Origin: Begonia masoniana
Lineage: Eukaryota > Streptophyta > Magnoliopsida > Cucurbitales > Begoniaceae
Direction of reading: 5' to 3'
Assembly (NCBI GenBank): GCA_022432975.1
Contig: CM039502.1
Span: forward strand, 12,359,803-12,423,802
Length of the DNA stretch: 64,000 nucleotides
Part shown: positions 10,355 to 21,550 of the stretch, one piece after another
Position numbering within the stretch: the stretch's first letter is position 1
Layout of the letters: each line of letters starts with the position of its first letter
Program-made: the position numbers and the translations under genes
The notes under the pieces: generated by a model
What the model saw: only the letters and a program-made list of their open reading frames with translations
Databases searched by the model: none
What the model was told of the DNA's origin: nothing

Positions 10355-13300
10355 AAGTACTTCGAGGGTAAGTTTTTTTCTAACTCTTAATCTCATAATT
10401 TTAAAATTTTTGTGATTTTATTAGTAAATCTGATTGTAGAGTTAAAAATTCTTAAGTCACACATAAAGATTGACATATAATGAATGAATTTACTTAATAA
10501 TAATTATGGATTCGGCTAAACAGCATTTGGTTTTAAGAAATTGCAATAAAAAAAAAAAAACTTGTTTTTTTTTTTTTGTGAAAACTCGAGTGTCAATGCC
10601 GGTGTCACCGAGCACCCTTCCTTGTTGTGGCGTGATAAGTTTGAGGCGACACCGCTAAGGTGAAGAACATTGAGTCGTAATGTTGGATAGTTCTTCCAAA
10701 TAGTCTAGATTTGAGACAATTTCGTAGCTCTAACTAACATTTTAGAGCCCCAACGATTCTATTTGGTGGTCGTAACGCTAGTCCTAATTTAGCCATAATT
10801 TTAGAAATTCTTGTGACGCATTATTATGTAGAATTTTATCCATGTTATGGGATCTTACAATTATTTCAAGAGTTTTAAAGTGTATTGGTATTAGTACCTG
10901 AAGATTAACGTGTTGGACTAGATCCTGAGGGAGCTGATCATCTTCATGGTGTTGAGAGATGGACAATCATTTGAGGTAGAGTTTTATTTATCATATTTAA
11001 TTGTAAATATTATTATTTCTAAACCATATTTTGAGTTATATTTTCTAAACGTAATGCATGTTTTATTTCATAACATGTCGAGTTTTTTTATTATATCTAT
11101 TATTATGCATTTATTATAATATGTACATACAGATCATGATTATTTAGATTTGTTAGACTCCCAGTTGAGTTGTTGTTTGTTATGATTGTTCGAAAATGGA
11201 GAACACGTTGTCAATTAAGGGAAGCTTGCGATGTCATGTCCTTGGACGAGACCGCCTGAACTTGATCACTATCTTTATTATTATGTCTGATCTCTCTTTA
11301 ATGGTAATATTCTTCCCTCATGTGCCCACGATACTAAAAGTAAATGTCCATGGTAGTCTTATTTTCACTTAATAGTTTTCTACAAAAAGCAAAGTGATGG
11401 TATTTTGCTATTTACTACAATATAGTAGAATTATTTTCTTGATGGCCCACTAATTGTTCATTTAACCTATTTTGATAACTAATTTCAATTGCTTGTATAA
11501 CTTGTATTAAAATACTGAATATAACACTTGACATTTGTAGTCAACTCACCTCAAAATGACTACTACTTTAGGTAGTAGATAAGGTGATTTTGATATTGGT
11601 CTTCTTTATAAGTGGTTTTTTTTCTTTTCATCGTGTTTCTGTAACGAGCATGTGTCATACTTTTACGTTTTTGTTTGGGATTCTATATAATACTTACTTA
11701 TTTGATATTTTTATATCATTGCACAAACTTTTTTATTGAGTTTTTATCATTAGTATATATTTGATGTTATTGTTGAACCGATTTACACCAAGCCTAAGAT
11801 TTTCTACATTTTACTTTTCTAAATTATTTGGTTGGAAGCATTTTACTGCGAGTCATTTGATATACCCAGGTCGAACGGTCAAATTTTCCTAAGTATCAAA
11901 TCATTCTCAGTTTTCGTCGAATCCCTCTTTTGATTGCATATACCAAGTTCTATTTGCTTATTCTTATTTTGGTGTTTAATCAATTATCGAAGCCTTAAAT
12001 ATGTTACTTTTCTAGGAGAGTACTACGTTCGAAACCTGACCAGCCAATACAAATGTGTATGATGTGCACATGCTTGTGGATATCTAATGACTAATATATA
12101 TGTGTGCATACTTTAATTGAAGTGTTATTTTTTGTCACATTGATCTGTTCTCGTTTACTTTGTACTATTTCTACCACTGGAGAATTGAACATCTATAATT
12201 ATACATAACATAAAACTTAATTTGTTTATTTTTTATATTATGAACTCTAGTTACTATTTTCATTTAAGAATTAAAAAATCATTTAAATTATTGAGTTAGA
12301 GTGGAGAAGAATAGATTTTAAAATCATGATTTATTGTGTCACATACTAAGATTTTTCGGAATCTAGAAGAATATATCATCGTTAGTGGGAAATTGCAATT
12401 TAGACATAACTTTTAAGGTCATTTACAAATTATACTTTAAAAATTTTTTTTTTTTAATAAATCGAGCTTTTATCTTTCCTTTTTTAGCAATTTAGATATT
12501 GACATCAATTTATTTATTAAAACTAGCATGTAATATCATATTTTTAATTTAATTAGAAATTTTAACTTGACTTCTAACATTTTTTATGATTTCTAATCTG
12601 ATTTGAAATTTTATCGATTTTTCTCTAATAATCTCGAATTCTATTGAGAGATTGAAGAAGTTCGAAATTACTTTTAGAAAAAAACTGGCATTTGAATGAT
12701 TGTTTCAATCCACATATTCTCTCCATCTTTCTCCATCATTAAAATCATTTGGAAAGAGCTTTTGAGAGAGAGAGAGAGAGAGGTTAGAGAGGATTAGAGA
12801 GATTTTAGAGGATGATTGAAAATTGTAAGGAACAAGTAAAGGCTAATAGAACCTAATCCTCATCAAACAATCAAAAAAATTATTAAAAAATAATAATAAG
12901 AAGAATAATTTAAGTAATAAGAAACCAATTATTTTAGAGCAGGTAGGCCGTCCCCTTTTCTTTTATATTTATGACAATTAAAGTCAATATATTATTATAT
13001 TATATTATATATATAATATAATATTCTAGAAGTTAATAAATAGCATGTTAAAGTTCAAAATCAAAGTATACACTTCATTGTACTCTTTATAAAAAAAAAA
13101 AAAAATTAAGTTCATAACCCTCAAATATTATCTAGTTTTTTTCATAGCACAACCCTAGTATAATATTTTTTTTTTATTTCACTTTTCTCTTGTTTTCTTA
13201 GATATAATAACGTCCTATCATTGTTTTAATTGTTTTTTGATGCATTTTTTTTTTTCCTCCATTTCAAGATTTTATCGCTAGAGGATTATGCATTTTCATA

Positions 13301-13683
13301 AAGTACATATTGGTTATTAAATTTAAGTGTGAAGAATAAGTAGATCCTTCAACTTTTTTTAGACAAATAATCTTATGAATTTATGGGCATTCACAGTTAA
13401 ATCTTCTTATATGGGTTGTTTCTAGAGAGAAACAATTGATGATTTTTATAGAGAAACAATTTAGAACACTCAACCCTCATAATTGTCAAAATTTTTATAA
13501 AAATAGTTGTTTCTTTTTCGATATTGCCCAACATAGAAAATTACATGAAAAAACGTAATTTCTTTGTCGATTCTCCTAACTATAATAGTTTAATTGTTAA
13601 TACCCTATTAAGGATTATTCGCCTAAAAAGAGTTTAAAGACTTACTCACCTGGAGGCTTTCACCATTAAATTTATTTTAACTA
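10355..13683. other. AT-rich intergenic DNA, no gene seen
   Basis: No coding frame, RNA gene or element with both ends could be supported here. It contains a (GA)n microsatellite at 12764-12782, an alternating AT stretch near 12990-13025 and poly-A/T tracts. From about 13255 it becomes the left end of the ancient duplication shared with 22618 onward. Confidence 0.6.
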
Positions 13684-13692
13684 TAAAAAATA

Positions 13693-13830
13693 GGGTTAAA
13701 ATCATTTTAAACCTCAAATATTGAAATTGGATTAAAAAAAAACCCCTCAAAGTATGTTTATATTAAAAATAAACCTTAAACTATCAAAAAACCTTCTGGC
13801 GAGAGAACGGAACCGTTCTCTGTGTAAATT
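13693..13830 (+). repeat. MULE left terminal inverted repeat
   Basis: Complementary to 20660-20797 with small mismatches. It shares GGGTTAAAATCATTTTAA, CCTCAAAGTAT.TTTAT and AAATAAACCTTAAACTATC. It ends near a 9-bp-arm palindrome AGAGAACGGAACCGTTCTCT at 13802-13821. Confidence 0.85.
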
Positions 13831-13840
13831 TTAGAACAGG

Positions 13841-13938
13841 AGGTGCGTTTGAGAGTGTAGACCCCCCGTGCCTTAGAACCGGGGGGGGGGGGGGGGGGGG
13901 GGGTGGGGTCTGGTCTTCACTCTCAAATGCACCCCCGC
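13841..13938 (+). repeat. MULE subterminal hairpin with G23 run
   Basis: GGTGCGTTTGAGAGTGTAGA (13843 onward) and its near complement TCTTCACTCTCAAATGCACC (ending near 13935) flank an uninterrupted run of 23 G at 13881-13903. The opposite end of the element has a C17 run (20456-20472) in a related GGTGCGTTTGAGGGTGGAGA context. G-quadruplex formation is plausible but is an inference. Confidence 0.7.
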
Positions 13939-14060
13939 ATCAACGTGATCCACACGTGATGAATGTTCTAAGAATGGTTTACCGCGTTCATAGAACGGTC
14001 CCCCGTTCTAAGAACACGCGAGGGGTCATCACCCTCATACGGTTTGTCATTCTGCGTTAG

Positions 14061-14068
14061 TATATAAG
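14061..14068 (+). promoter_or_regulatory. TATA box candidate for the MULE plus-strand gene
   Basis: TATATAAG lies just inside the left end, followed by a pyrimidine-rich leader (TTTTCTCTCGTCC), about 310 bp before the first plausible ATG at 14377. A TIR-proximal promoter is the normal arrangement in MuDR-type elements. Confidence 0.5.
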
Positions 14069-14376
14069 AAAACATACGGGTTTTCTGAAAACCTGAGTTT
14101 TCTCTCGTCCAAACTCTCATATTCGTGCGTTTTGTTGCTGAAATCATCAAATCCGACTATTTTTCACCGAAATCTGTCAAAAGCCTTCGTGGAAATCAAA
14201 AAATCAAGGCAAAAAACGCTAACCCAAGCTGAAAATCACTAAAAATTGAGGGTTTTTTGCGAAAATCACAAAATTTGGGGTTTTTTCACACTAAAAATCT
14301 CAAAATTCCGAGCTGTTTTCTCACAAAAATTTCAAAAAACCCCAAAAATTCAAAAAAAAAAACCTCAAATCCAAAA

Positions 14377-15671
14377 ATGGCCCCCCAAGAATGTTTATTG
14401 GTTGAAAAGTTCCTCGGATATCACAAGGTGGCCCATCAAACCGGGCACCGGATCAAGTGCTACAGCTGCCTCCTGGTTTTTTTTCTATGGAATTTCGTAA
14501 ACAGGAGTGTCCAGAGCAGTACGAGCAAGATACAAGAATCCACTCAATTATTTATGGGAAGACTGCCAACTTTAGCAGTTGGGAGTCTATGGAGGTTAAG
14601 AAGATGTTTGACAACATCTCCTTGCATGGGGTATACAACATGAAGGGCGACAACTGCGACAGAGTTATTCGTCTATTTTCTATCAACTTGGTTAGTACCG
14701 GAAGGTCCGAGCGTTTGAAGACATACCTATTCGGTACGGAAGTTGTTGTCTCTAGGGCTGTTATCAATGAATTGCTTGGATTTGTAGACTAGGATGCGGA
14801 GAGATACTATCACAGTTCCCGAGAGTGTGATTTCTCTAGAGTAGAAGAGGGTCTAGAGTTCCTTAGGCAAATCCACCGCAATTCGAGAATTGCAAAGTTC
14901 GTGAAGCCGAGATCGAAGGCTCTGAACGTCAAAGCTCAGGTGGTACACAACCTGATCAGCCATTGTCATCCTTCTGAGGGATGGTCATAGAGATCTCGTT
15001 AGCTGGATGGATTTATACATCATGGAGAAGCTCTACAGCGGCACGATATTCTACCCGGGATACATGATTATAGGTCACATGCTTGAGGTCGGGCGAACCA
15101 AGAATAAAAATCTACCGTTTGGGACTTTGATTTGGAAGATCCTCCAGCATTCTCAGATTCAGGTGACCAGTGGAGAGTAGATCAGACACACAGATCTGTC
15201 GATCTATTTGACTCGGATGGTCCTAGTCGAAGTCGACGAGTCTTAGATGGTCAAGGGAGATTCCAAAGTCTCCACATCGCGAGATGTTCCGATGGAGAAC
15301 GCCCCCAAGGACACCTCTGCCACCGAGCACGCCACCGCCACCGAGGACGCGACCGCACCACCATTTGCCCCTCAGGTTCATAGTAGTTGGGATATGAGAT
15401 CCAGCAGCAAATGCATCAGCATATGCAGAAGCAGATGCAGCAACAGCAGCAGCAGATGCATCAGCATATGCAGCAGATGCAGCATATGTATCAGATGCAG
15501 TAGGAGAGGGACCAGAGGATGAAGTCCCCCATAACCAGGGTCGGAGAGCTTGCAGCGAGTCAGCAAAAGGTGGTCGAATAACATGGCTATCTCAGTGAGT
15601 CCCTTAGAGAGCTCACTGAAAGGCTGACGGATTTGATGGTGGATGGAGACGACGATATCCCACCGACATGA
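14377..15671 (+). pseudogene. Second MULE gene: plant-transposon-domain protein with Gln/Met-rich tail
   Basis: The reading passes through three frames and several stops. Recognisable parts are MAPQECLLVEKFLGYHK, FRKQECPEQYEQDTRIHS, the stretch with FDNISLHGVYNMKGDN to LKTYLFGTEVVVSRAVINEL (14590-14780), SWMDLYIMEKLYSGTIFYPG (about 15000-15060) and LPFGTLIWKIL. A Gln/Met/His-rich stretch (QQMHQHMQKQMQQQQQQMHQ, 15400-15500) and an acidic end (DGDDDIPPT) follow. The order, with an N-terminal transposon-associated domain, a disordered linker and a C-terminal helical tail, resembles the post-pol ORFs of the Athila-type elements at 2327-3515 and 57967-59127. The match is from motif style (INE.LG, followed later by a G..F.P..I segment), not an alignment. 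No function can be assigned. It occupies the position of mudrB in maize MuDR but shows no recognised similarity to MURB. Confidence 0.55.
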
Positions 15672-16010
15672 GATATTTTATATTTGGTATTTCATTTTAT
15701 GTACTTTATTTTTCGTCTTTAAATATGATGTACTGTATTTTTTTGTATTTTTATGTACTTTACTTTTCATTTTATGTCTTGATGTTTATTATACGTACTT
15801 GAATCTAGTTGTTGGTTCTATATTTGTTATTTGAATTTACAGGAACTGTTTGAAGATAGCTATGAAGGAGTCATAAAACAAACGAAACTCTATTTATTTT
15901 TTCAATTTTTTTTATTTAAATAAGCTGAAACAAGTAAATAATTCTAATTTGAATTATATTTAATAGATGAGTATTCTTAACATAAACTAAAAAAAAAATT
16001 ATTTAAAAAA

Positions 16011-16436
16011 ATTACAATTTGAAATATCTTCATAATGTAATTTGTTATATCGACTTCATCGGCCCAGAAGGTCATCGCAAAGCTTAATGCGTGCAAGACA
16101 AGTTTGAGTTTTCAAGATATTTCAAATTGTAATTATTTTTTTTTTCATGATGTAATTTGTTATATTGGCTTCATCGGACCAGAAAGACATCGCAAAGCTT
16201 AATGCTTGCAAGGCATGTTTGAGTTGAACTATGCTCAAACCTGCCGTGCAAGCATTAAGTTTTGCGATGTCCTTTTGGGCCGATATAACAAATTACATCC
16301 CGAAAAAAAATAATTACAATTTGAAATATCTTGAGCACTCAAACCTGCCTTGCACACATTAAACTTTGCGATGTCTTTCTGAGACGATGAAGCCGATATA
16401 ACAAATTACATTCCGAAGATATTTCAAATTGTAATT
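16011..16436. repeat. Long inverted repeat (about 205-213-bp arms, 10-bp loop) between the two MULE genes
   Basis: Structure is a-b-loop-b'-a'. Units a and b are diverged direct repeats (each ATTACAATTTGAAATATCTT/AAGATATTTCAAATTGTAAT plus TAATTTGTTATAT.G.CTTCATCGG and CATCGCAAAGCTTAATGC). 16234-16436 is their inverted copy. Loop 16224-16233. It lies between the 3' ends of the convergent genes, so read-through from either side would give a fold-back RNA. Confidence 0.85.
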
Positions 16437-16665
16437 TTTTTTAAATAAAAATTTATTATTTTAGGTTAGTTTAATAAATTTGAAAAAATGAACCCAACAC
16501 CGAAATTAAAACAGTCAATAATTGCTGACTCGGCTGCCCGTTCTCAATTCCTGCACATAATAGCAACTATATTAAAAAAGAATGACTGTGTTAACGAGTG
16601 AAATGTGTTGAACTGTACCTGCGTCCCGTCAAATGTGTTAAAACCCATAAACGTGTCTTGAGAAG

Positions 16666-17886
16666 TGCACGTGTCGCTAACAAAGTAATAAAGAGTAAGT
16701 AAAAGTCTATCCCACGAGGATAATTTTAACTAAATTTAATTGCTATAAATTATATAAAATAAAGATGAAATATAAAGAAAAATGACTTGAGCGGTAGAAT
16801 AATATAAAAATTAAGGTTACTTATATATGAATAAGAAATAGATTGAAATAAATTGAGAAGATTATGATAATAAAAGCCTTGGTTATGATCGATTTCCTCA
16901 TTATTTACAATTTACCACTAATGCTACAGAAAGCTACAACATTTTCCACTAAACATCGAGAACTAATATTTACTAGGGTTCTCTCGAATTGCTTACTTAA
17001 ATTCGTCTTAGAATTTCTTTCGATTTTTTAAAAGACAAAACTTAACCCGAATTTCTTTAGAATCCAATTCTCGATGCCAAATAAATTAATATCAACTATT
17101 TTGTAACAATTTAATTTACTTAATCAATCATGAATCGTAAAATTCCTATCTACCTCTCGGTACAACAGAAACATGTAACATCAAATATGCTCGTCGACAC
17201 AATTCGAATTAAACAATAAACATCATGATAAATTATTCAATGAAATATAAGCAACTTACATAAATTTCAATAACTCATGTGACGAGTACTTTCTCTCCTA
17301 ACCAAGATTAAAATTCTAGCCCATAATCATGATAAAAAATTTCAAAATAAAAATATTCATCAAAAGAAAAATCTCCAAAGTAGAAGAAAAAGAATGGTGC
17401 AATTCAATTTTGTCGCAGCCTAGCCATTTTTCCTCCGCTTCTAGTTTGCTCCCTCTTTTTTCGTAATCTCTTGTGCTCCCTGGTGATCTCCGTTTTACGT
17501 TCCCCTCTCTCCGCAGACAACATCCATTTCCCTTCCTTAATTCTAGGGATTTTTCTGGCAATTCTCTTCTCTCCTTGATTCTATGAATTTTTCCTTCCAT
17601 TTGCTCCTTCTCTTTTGGTCATTCAAATAAAAATCAAATCTTCTTTTTTTTTTCCCGCCAATAAATCTATGACCAAACGTGATAACAACAAAAATCAAAT
17701 TAGTGCTAATAATCTGATTTTTCTGAAAATAAACATAAAATTCATTAAATTCTTAAAGTCTGTCAATGCTACAGCAACCTACAGCAATTTTTATAATTTT
17801 GACCAATTTTCTTTTATATTTACTTAAATCACACGAGTTATATTAAATAAAAATAGTATAAAATAACTCTTTTTAAAGAGTTATCA
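16666..17886 (-). mobile_element. Solo Athila-type LTR, inverted, inside the MULE
   Basis: On the minus strand it starts TGATAACTC and ends TTAGCGACACGTGCA, the same termini as the LTR at 4943-6561. Perfect 5-bp TSD AGAAG at 16661-16665 and 17887-17891. The 1221 bp contain no internal domain, so it is a solo LTR. It landed at the 3' end of the transposase. Confidence 0.88.
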
Positions 17887-17891
17887 AGAAG

Positions 17892-20170
17892 TAGCGTCTG
17901 AAGTGGATCCCCAGTGAGGACAAGTGCGACTATTGTGCCCCTTCTATCGACATATACCACAAGTCATCTTTGAGTTCCGCCTATTCATTGTCAAACTTGA
18001 CGACTCATCGACATCTCGTATTATTGTCTTCTTCGACCTACTGGGTTGGCGATATCTTCTGGGCGGGATCAGTTCCCGTCGATCTGGTATTTGCAGCCAC
18101 ATTTGGGAACCGCTCATGGGTTGAATAAATTGTGAGTACATCTGTAGGTAAGTTACCCAGTGATAGCATCGATACACGTAATTTTCTGGTGCCACTCTCA
18201 TGAAATGCATGCATGGAATGGAATGGACACACAAGATTTCAGTAAGCTCTCACCTGGTGCAGTTACACACACGCGTGTTCATGTCGACCACGTATTGTTT
18301 ATAGTCGTTGCTTGCCTCAAATCGTACACATCCCCCAAGCTAAGCACTCCAATTTCGAGCTGCAATTTCTAGCTTCTCAAGTTTATTCTTTATCTTGGGA
18401 CACACGATGCATGTTGATTAGGCTAACTTCTCAAATTTCTTCACAATGCAACTCATCATGCACTTTTGGATCATCTCGAATATGGTCAGAATCGGTTTGT
18501 CCCTGACCGGCAATAAAAGTGCATTGAATGACTAGCACAAATTATTCAATCACATGTCGCACTTGGGATTCGAAGAAAATGCATGACTAGCCCAATATCT
18601 AGGCTCTTCTGCTCGAAGCCATGCATGGGCCTCCGAGCTAAGCTGGTGTAATATCTGTATTTCTGTTTCAAAATGCCACTTTGTGGTTGCTCTGGCCGCA
18701 TTCCATATCGCATCTCGGTAGGCTCTATCCCGAAATTGACCTTTAAAGTTTGCGTACATATGCCTGAGGCAGTAATGGTGTTCGACTTCTTTAAATTTCT
18801 CTTCCGTAGCCTTCACAAACCCTAATATTTGAAAGAAAAATAGAGTCAATATAACGTGGAAAGTACTGATCAGGATAATTCTCAGGAAAGACTGTACCGA
18901 ACAATCTTCTAGATAGAATTACTTTTCCAAGTAAGTTCCCAAGAAAGCCTGGAGGGGTCACAAATGATCTCACTTAAATTCCAATCTCCTAAATAGAACT
19001 TACTTATACAGTACAATTACACCACTAATATTTGACAAGAATAACAGAAATAACAATTGAAAATGTAATTACCAAAATAATATAATTACCAAAACGCCCT
19101 TATTTTGAAATAACAATTGGAAATGTATTATACCTTTTATCGATCAGAAATAATTGTCCACTTGCACCCCGATTCAGTGTTTAGGTTTCGCTTCAATATT
19201 TGCAAGAACCACGTCCATGTGTTCGTGTACTCTTTTTCGATGTTGGCAATAAAAATGGGATATATACCATCGTTGTCATTAATACTGACGACTGTGAATA
19301 ATTGATCGGGACACAAGCCCTTAAGATGACAACCATTCAAGCAGATAGCAGGGTGATCGTACTGCAGCAAATCTGCCTTGGAAGCAGCCATGCACATATA
19401 CATTCTTTGACATACCAATGAATCATGCCTCATCTCATAAGTATGTACTTGTAATGTGCTACCCGGATTTGATCTATATCTTTCTGCTGCGTACGACCAA
19501 ACTAGCTTGTATTGTTCATCGCTCTTGCCTTCATTAATTGTTCGAGCTACACTTCTTGCTCTTTTGGCAATACTGGGTGTAATGTTGACAGTCAAATTCT
19601 TCCTCACGGGCTCAATAATGGAAGAGATTTTTCACATGGGTTGACTTTTGAATCTATCTAAATAATGATCTGCCACTCATTTTGCTCTAGCGTGTCGATT
19701 CTCTATTTTCCTCGAATAGCTATGAGAATCGATAAAACTCTTTATTGAAATGTTAGCTCGTCTTTCCTCTTAGAAGCATGGAGTCTCCACTCACACCCGT
19801 CTTCACACTCAGCCGTCAGTCGTCGCCTGTCACTTTTAATGAATTTTATCCCATAACTATTTTCCAAAGAATATTCAATTATTTTCGCTTTAATATCCTT
19901 TTTTTTCCCAAAAAAAAATTTTGATGAGATTTCTTCTCTTACCGGTCTACTTTCCACCTCATTATCCTCTGAACCGACCGGTGTTCGAAGCTCCTCATCT
20001 AGAGTTATGGAGGTCGAATGCACCTTGATTTCTTCATTTCTATATAAGTGATCGAATGCTCGAAGATCACCATATACAGGAGTGCCGTGCGAATACTAAT
20101 CCAGATCGACATTAAAAGTTGTTAGCTCGTCTAGATTAACTGTTCTAGGTGAATCAGAATCTATTGTCGT
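17892..20170 (-). pseudogene. MuDR-type MULE transposase
   Basis: Minus-strand pieces in order: N-terminal MuDR DNA-binding domain (IIEYSLENSYGIKFIKSDRR, CEDGCEWRLHASK; 20023-19742). Then the MULE catalytic core (RMYMCMAASKADLLQYDHPA, GCHLKGLCPDQLFTVV, WTWFLQILKRNLN, WTIISDR; 19607-19137) and, after an apparent intron or insertion (19136-18850), HHYCLRHMYANFKGQFRD and AHAWLRAEEPRYWASHAFSS (18849-18550). Last come a SWIM-type zinc finger region (YVVDMNTRVCNC, CVHSIPCMHFMRV) and a C-terminal knuckle (MTCGICR.KGHNSRTCPHWG). The first catalytic Asp, in the usual LDGCHLKG, is Asn here (CLNGCHLKG, codon at about 19333-19331). With several stops as well, it is inactive. Sequence up to about 20170 may extend the N-terminus. 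Confidence 0.88.
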
Positions 20171-20320
20171 CGCTTATACAAAAAAAATTCTCCGGAGCAA
20201 GACAGTAGAGAGGTTTGAGAGAGTTAGAGAAATGTGAGGTGGTGAGAATGGAGGGCGAGAGAACCCTGAACGGGGAACAGTTCTCAGAGAATAGTCCCCC
20301 GTTCTCCCAACAGTTTATCA

Positions 20321-20374
20321 CCCGTGATCACTTAATAATTGATCATGGGCGATCAATTATTAAGTGATCACGGG
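20321..20374. repeat. Perfect 24-bp-arm palindrome in the MULE right end
   Basis: CCCGTGATCACTTAATAATT... and its exact complement surround the 6-bp loop ATGGGC (20345-20350). It lies upstream of the transposase near the right TIR, between two AGAACGG/CCGTTCTC blocks. It could be a binding or secondary-structure element; no role is shown. Confidence 0.8.
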
Positions 20375-20659
20375 GTATCACTGCAGGAGAACGGCTAACT
20401 TTTCTCAGAGAATGGTTAGCCTTTCTCCGAGGGGTGCGTTTGAGGGTGGAGACCACCCCCCCCCCCCCCCCCACCCCCACCCCTGCACACATGCGGGGTA
20501 CGGGGAGAGCGAGGGGTGCGGTTGGGGGTGGAGGACCCCCGCGCGCACGTGCGGGGCACGTTCCAGCGCGCGAGGGGTGTCCACTCCCTAACGCACCCAC
20601 AGTTCTCGCATGCGTTACGCGTGAAAAACGCCCAGGATAAAACGACTAACCGTCTCTAT

Positions 20660-20797
20660 GTAAATTTTAGAATGGGGGATCATCAGTTAACCGTCAAGGG
20701 TTTTTTTGATAGTTTAAGGTTTATTTTTAGCATAAATATACTTTGAGGATTTTTTTAATCCAACCCCAATCTTTGTGAGTTAAAATGATTTTAACCC
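20660..20797 (-). repeat. MULE right terminal inverted repeat
   Basis: Complement of 13693-13830. It ends GATTTTAACCC at 20797 and is followed by TSD copy TAAAAAATA (20798-20806). Confidence 0.85.
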
Positions 20798-21077
20798 TAA
20801 AAAATAATGATTTTAGAAAAGTAATGTAAGACATTGTTTTTATCCTCGGGGAGGTCAATCAATCATTTATGTGATGAATAATGACAACATTTCTGATTGA
20901 TTTAATTAATCAACTTTGAGAAAATGTACATTCCCCTGCTCCCTACTTAGCCTCCATCAATTTTTACTCATTTTCTGCAAATTGTTTGGGAAAATAATAT
21001 GTTATGAGTTATTTGTTGTCATTTATCTCTTAAAGAATAACACCTTCGAGACATGTCAAATTGCAGCATCTCTCAGA

Positions 21078-21550
21078 TGATAGAAAGTAAGATGGTAGAA
21101 CTCACTTCAAAAGTTAGATCAAGGATTAAGAGAATTCTTTTCATATTTATACAAGCTCTTTCACTTTGGTTCTGGCGATTTGAGACAACACCTACCCATA
21201 CGTCTAGTGTGATAGATTTTTTTTCCTTCACGTCTAACGTGTTTCCTACAGTTCTCACATTGTACAAACCTAGCTCTAATACCAAGATAAAAAGTGAGAG
21301 GGTATAACTCACTCTAAATGCTAACTCAAAAATTGAAATAATGTTTATACAGGCTCATTTCCTTTAGATCATCGATGTGGGACAACACTTGTCCACACGT
21401 CTAGAGTGTTTAATAGGTTCTCATATTGTACAGATTTGGCTCTGATACCATGATAGAAAATAAGAGAGTAGAACTCACTCCAAAAGCTATCTCAAATATT
21501 AAGGGAATATTTATACAGACTCATTTTCTTTATATATGTCAATGTGAGTA
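21078..21550 (-). mobile_element. TRIM-like array of three LTR fragments with tRNA-primer sites
   Basis: Three related blocks start at 21078, about 21283 and 21451, each TGATAGAAAGTAAGAT-like followed by GTAGAACTCACT and ATTTATACA. The last two are directly preceded by TCTGATACCA or TCTAATACCA, the complement of the iMet primer site, as expected for minus-strand LTR-PBS units. The block is absent at the matching place in copy B (near 23395), so it is an insertion. Ends are imprecise and no clean TSD is visible. Confidence 0.55.

Larger units (their letters stand above)
13693..20797. mobile_element. Two-gene MULE (Mutator-like) DNA transposon
   Basis: Ends are GGGTTAAAATCATTTTAA at the left and its complement TTAAAATGATTTTAACCC at the right. 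They are flanked by the perfect 9-bp TSD TAAAAAATA at 13684-13692 and 20798-20806. Similarity continues inward for about 100-150 bp (AAATAAACCTTAAACTATC and TTTTAGAA[CT]..GG). Inside, a plus-strand ORF (14377-15671) and a minus-strand MuDR-type transposase (20170-17892) converge, with a hairpin and an inserted Athila solo LTR between them. The length is 7105 bp, about 5.9 kb without the LTR. Paralogous copy B at 22618-24525 shows the site without the element. Both genes carry stops, so this copy is dead. Confidence 0.92.

Noticed and set aside
10355..13683. Hidden gene or satellite
   Set aside because: No reading frame, splice pattern or periodic repeat could be supported.
15378..15584. Leu/His-rich minus-strand ORF
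   Set aside because: Antisense shadow of the Gln/Met-rich repeat of the MULE gene.
16636..16665. Left edge of the inverted Athila LTR at TGTTAAAACCC
   Set aside because: That edge gives no TSD; the edge at 16666 gives a perfect AGAAG duplication and matches the copia-confirmed edge at 6561.
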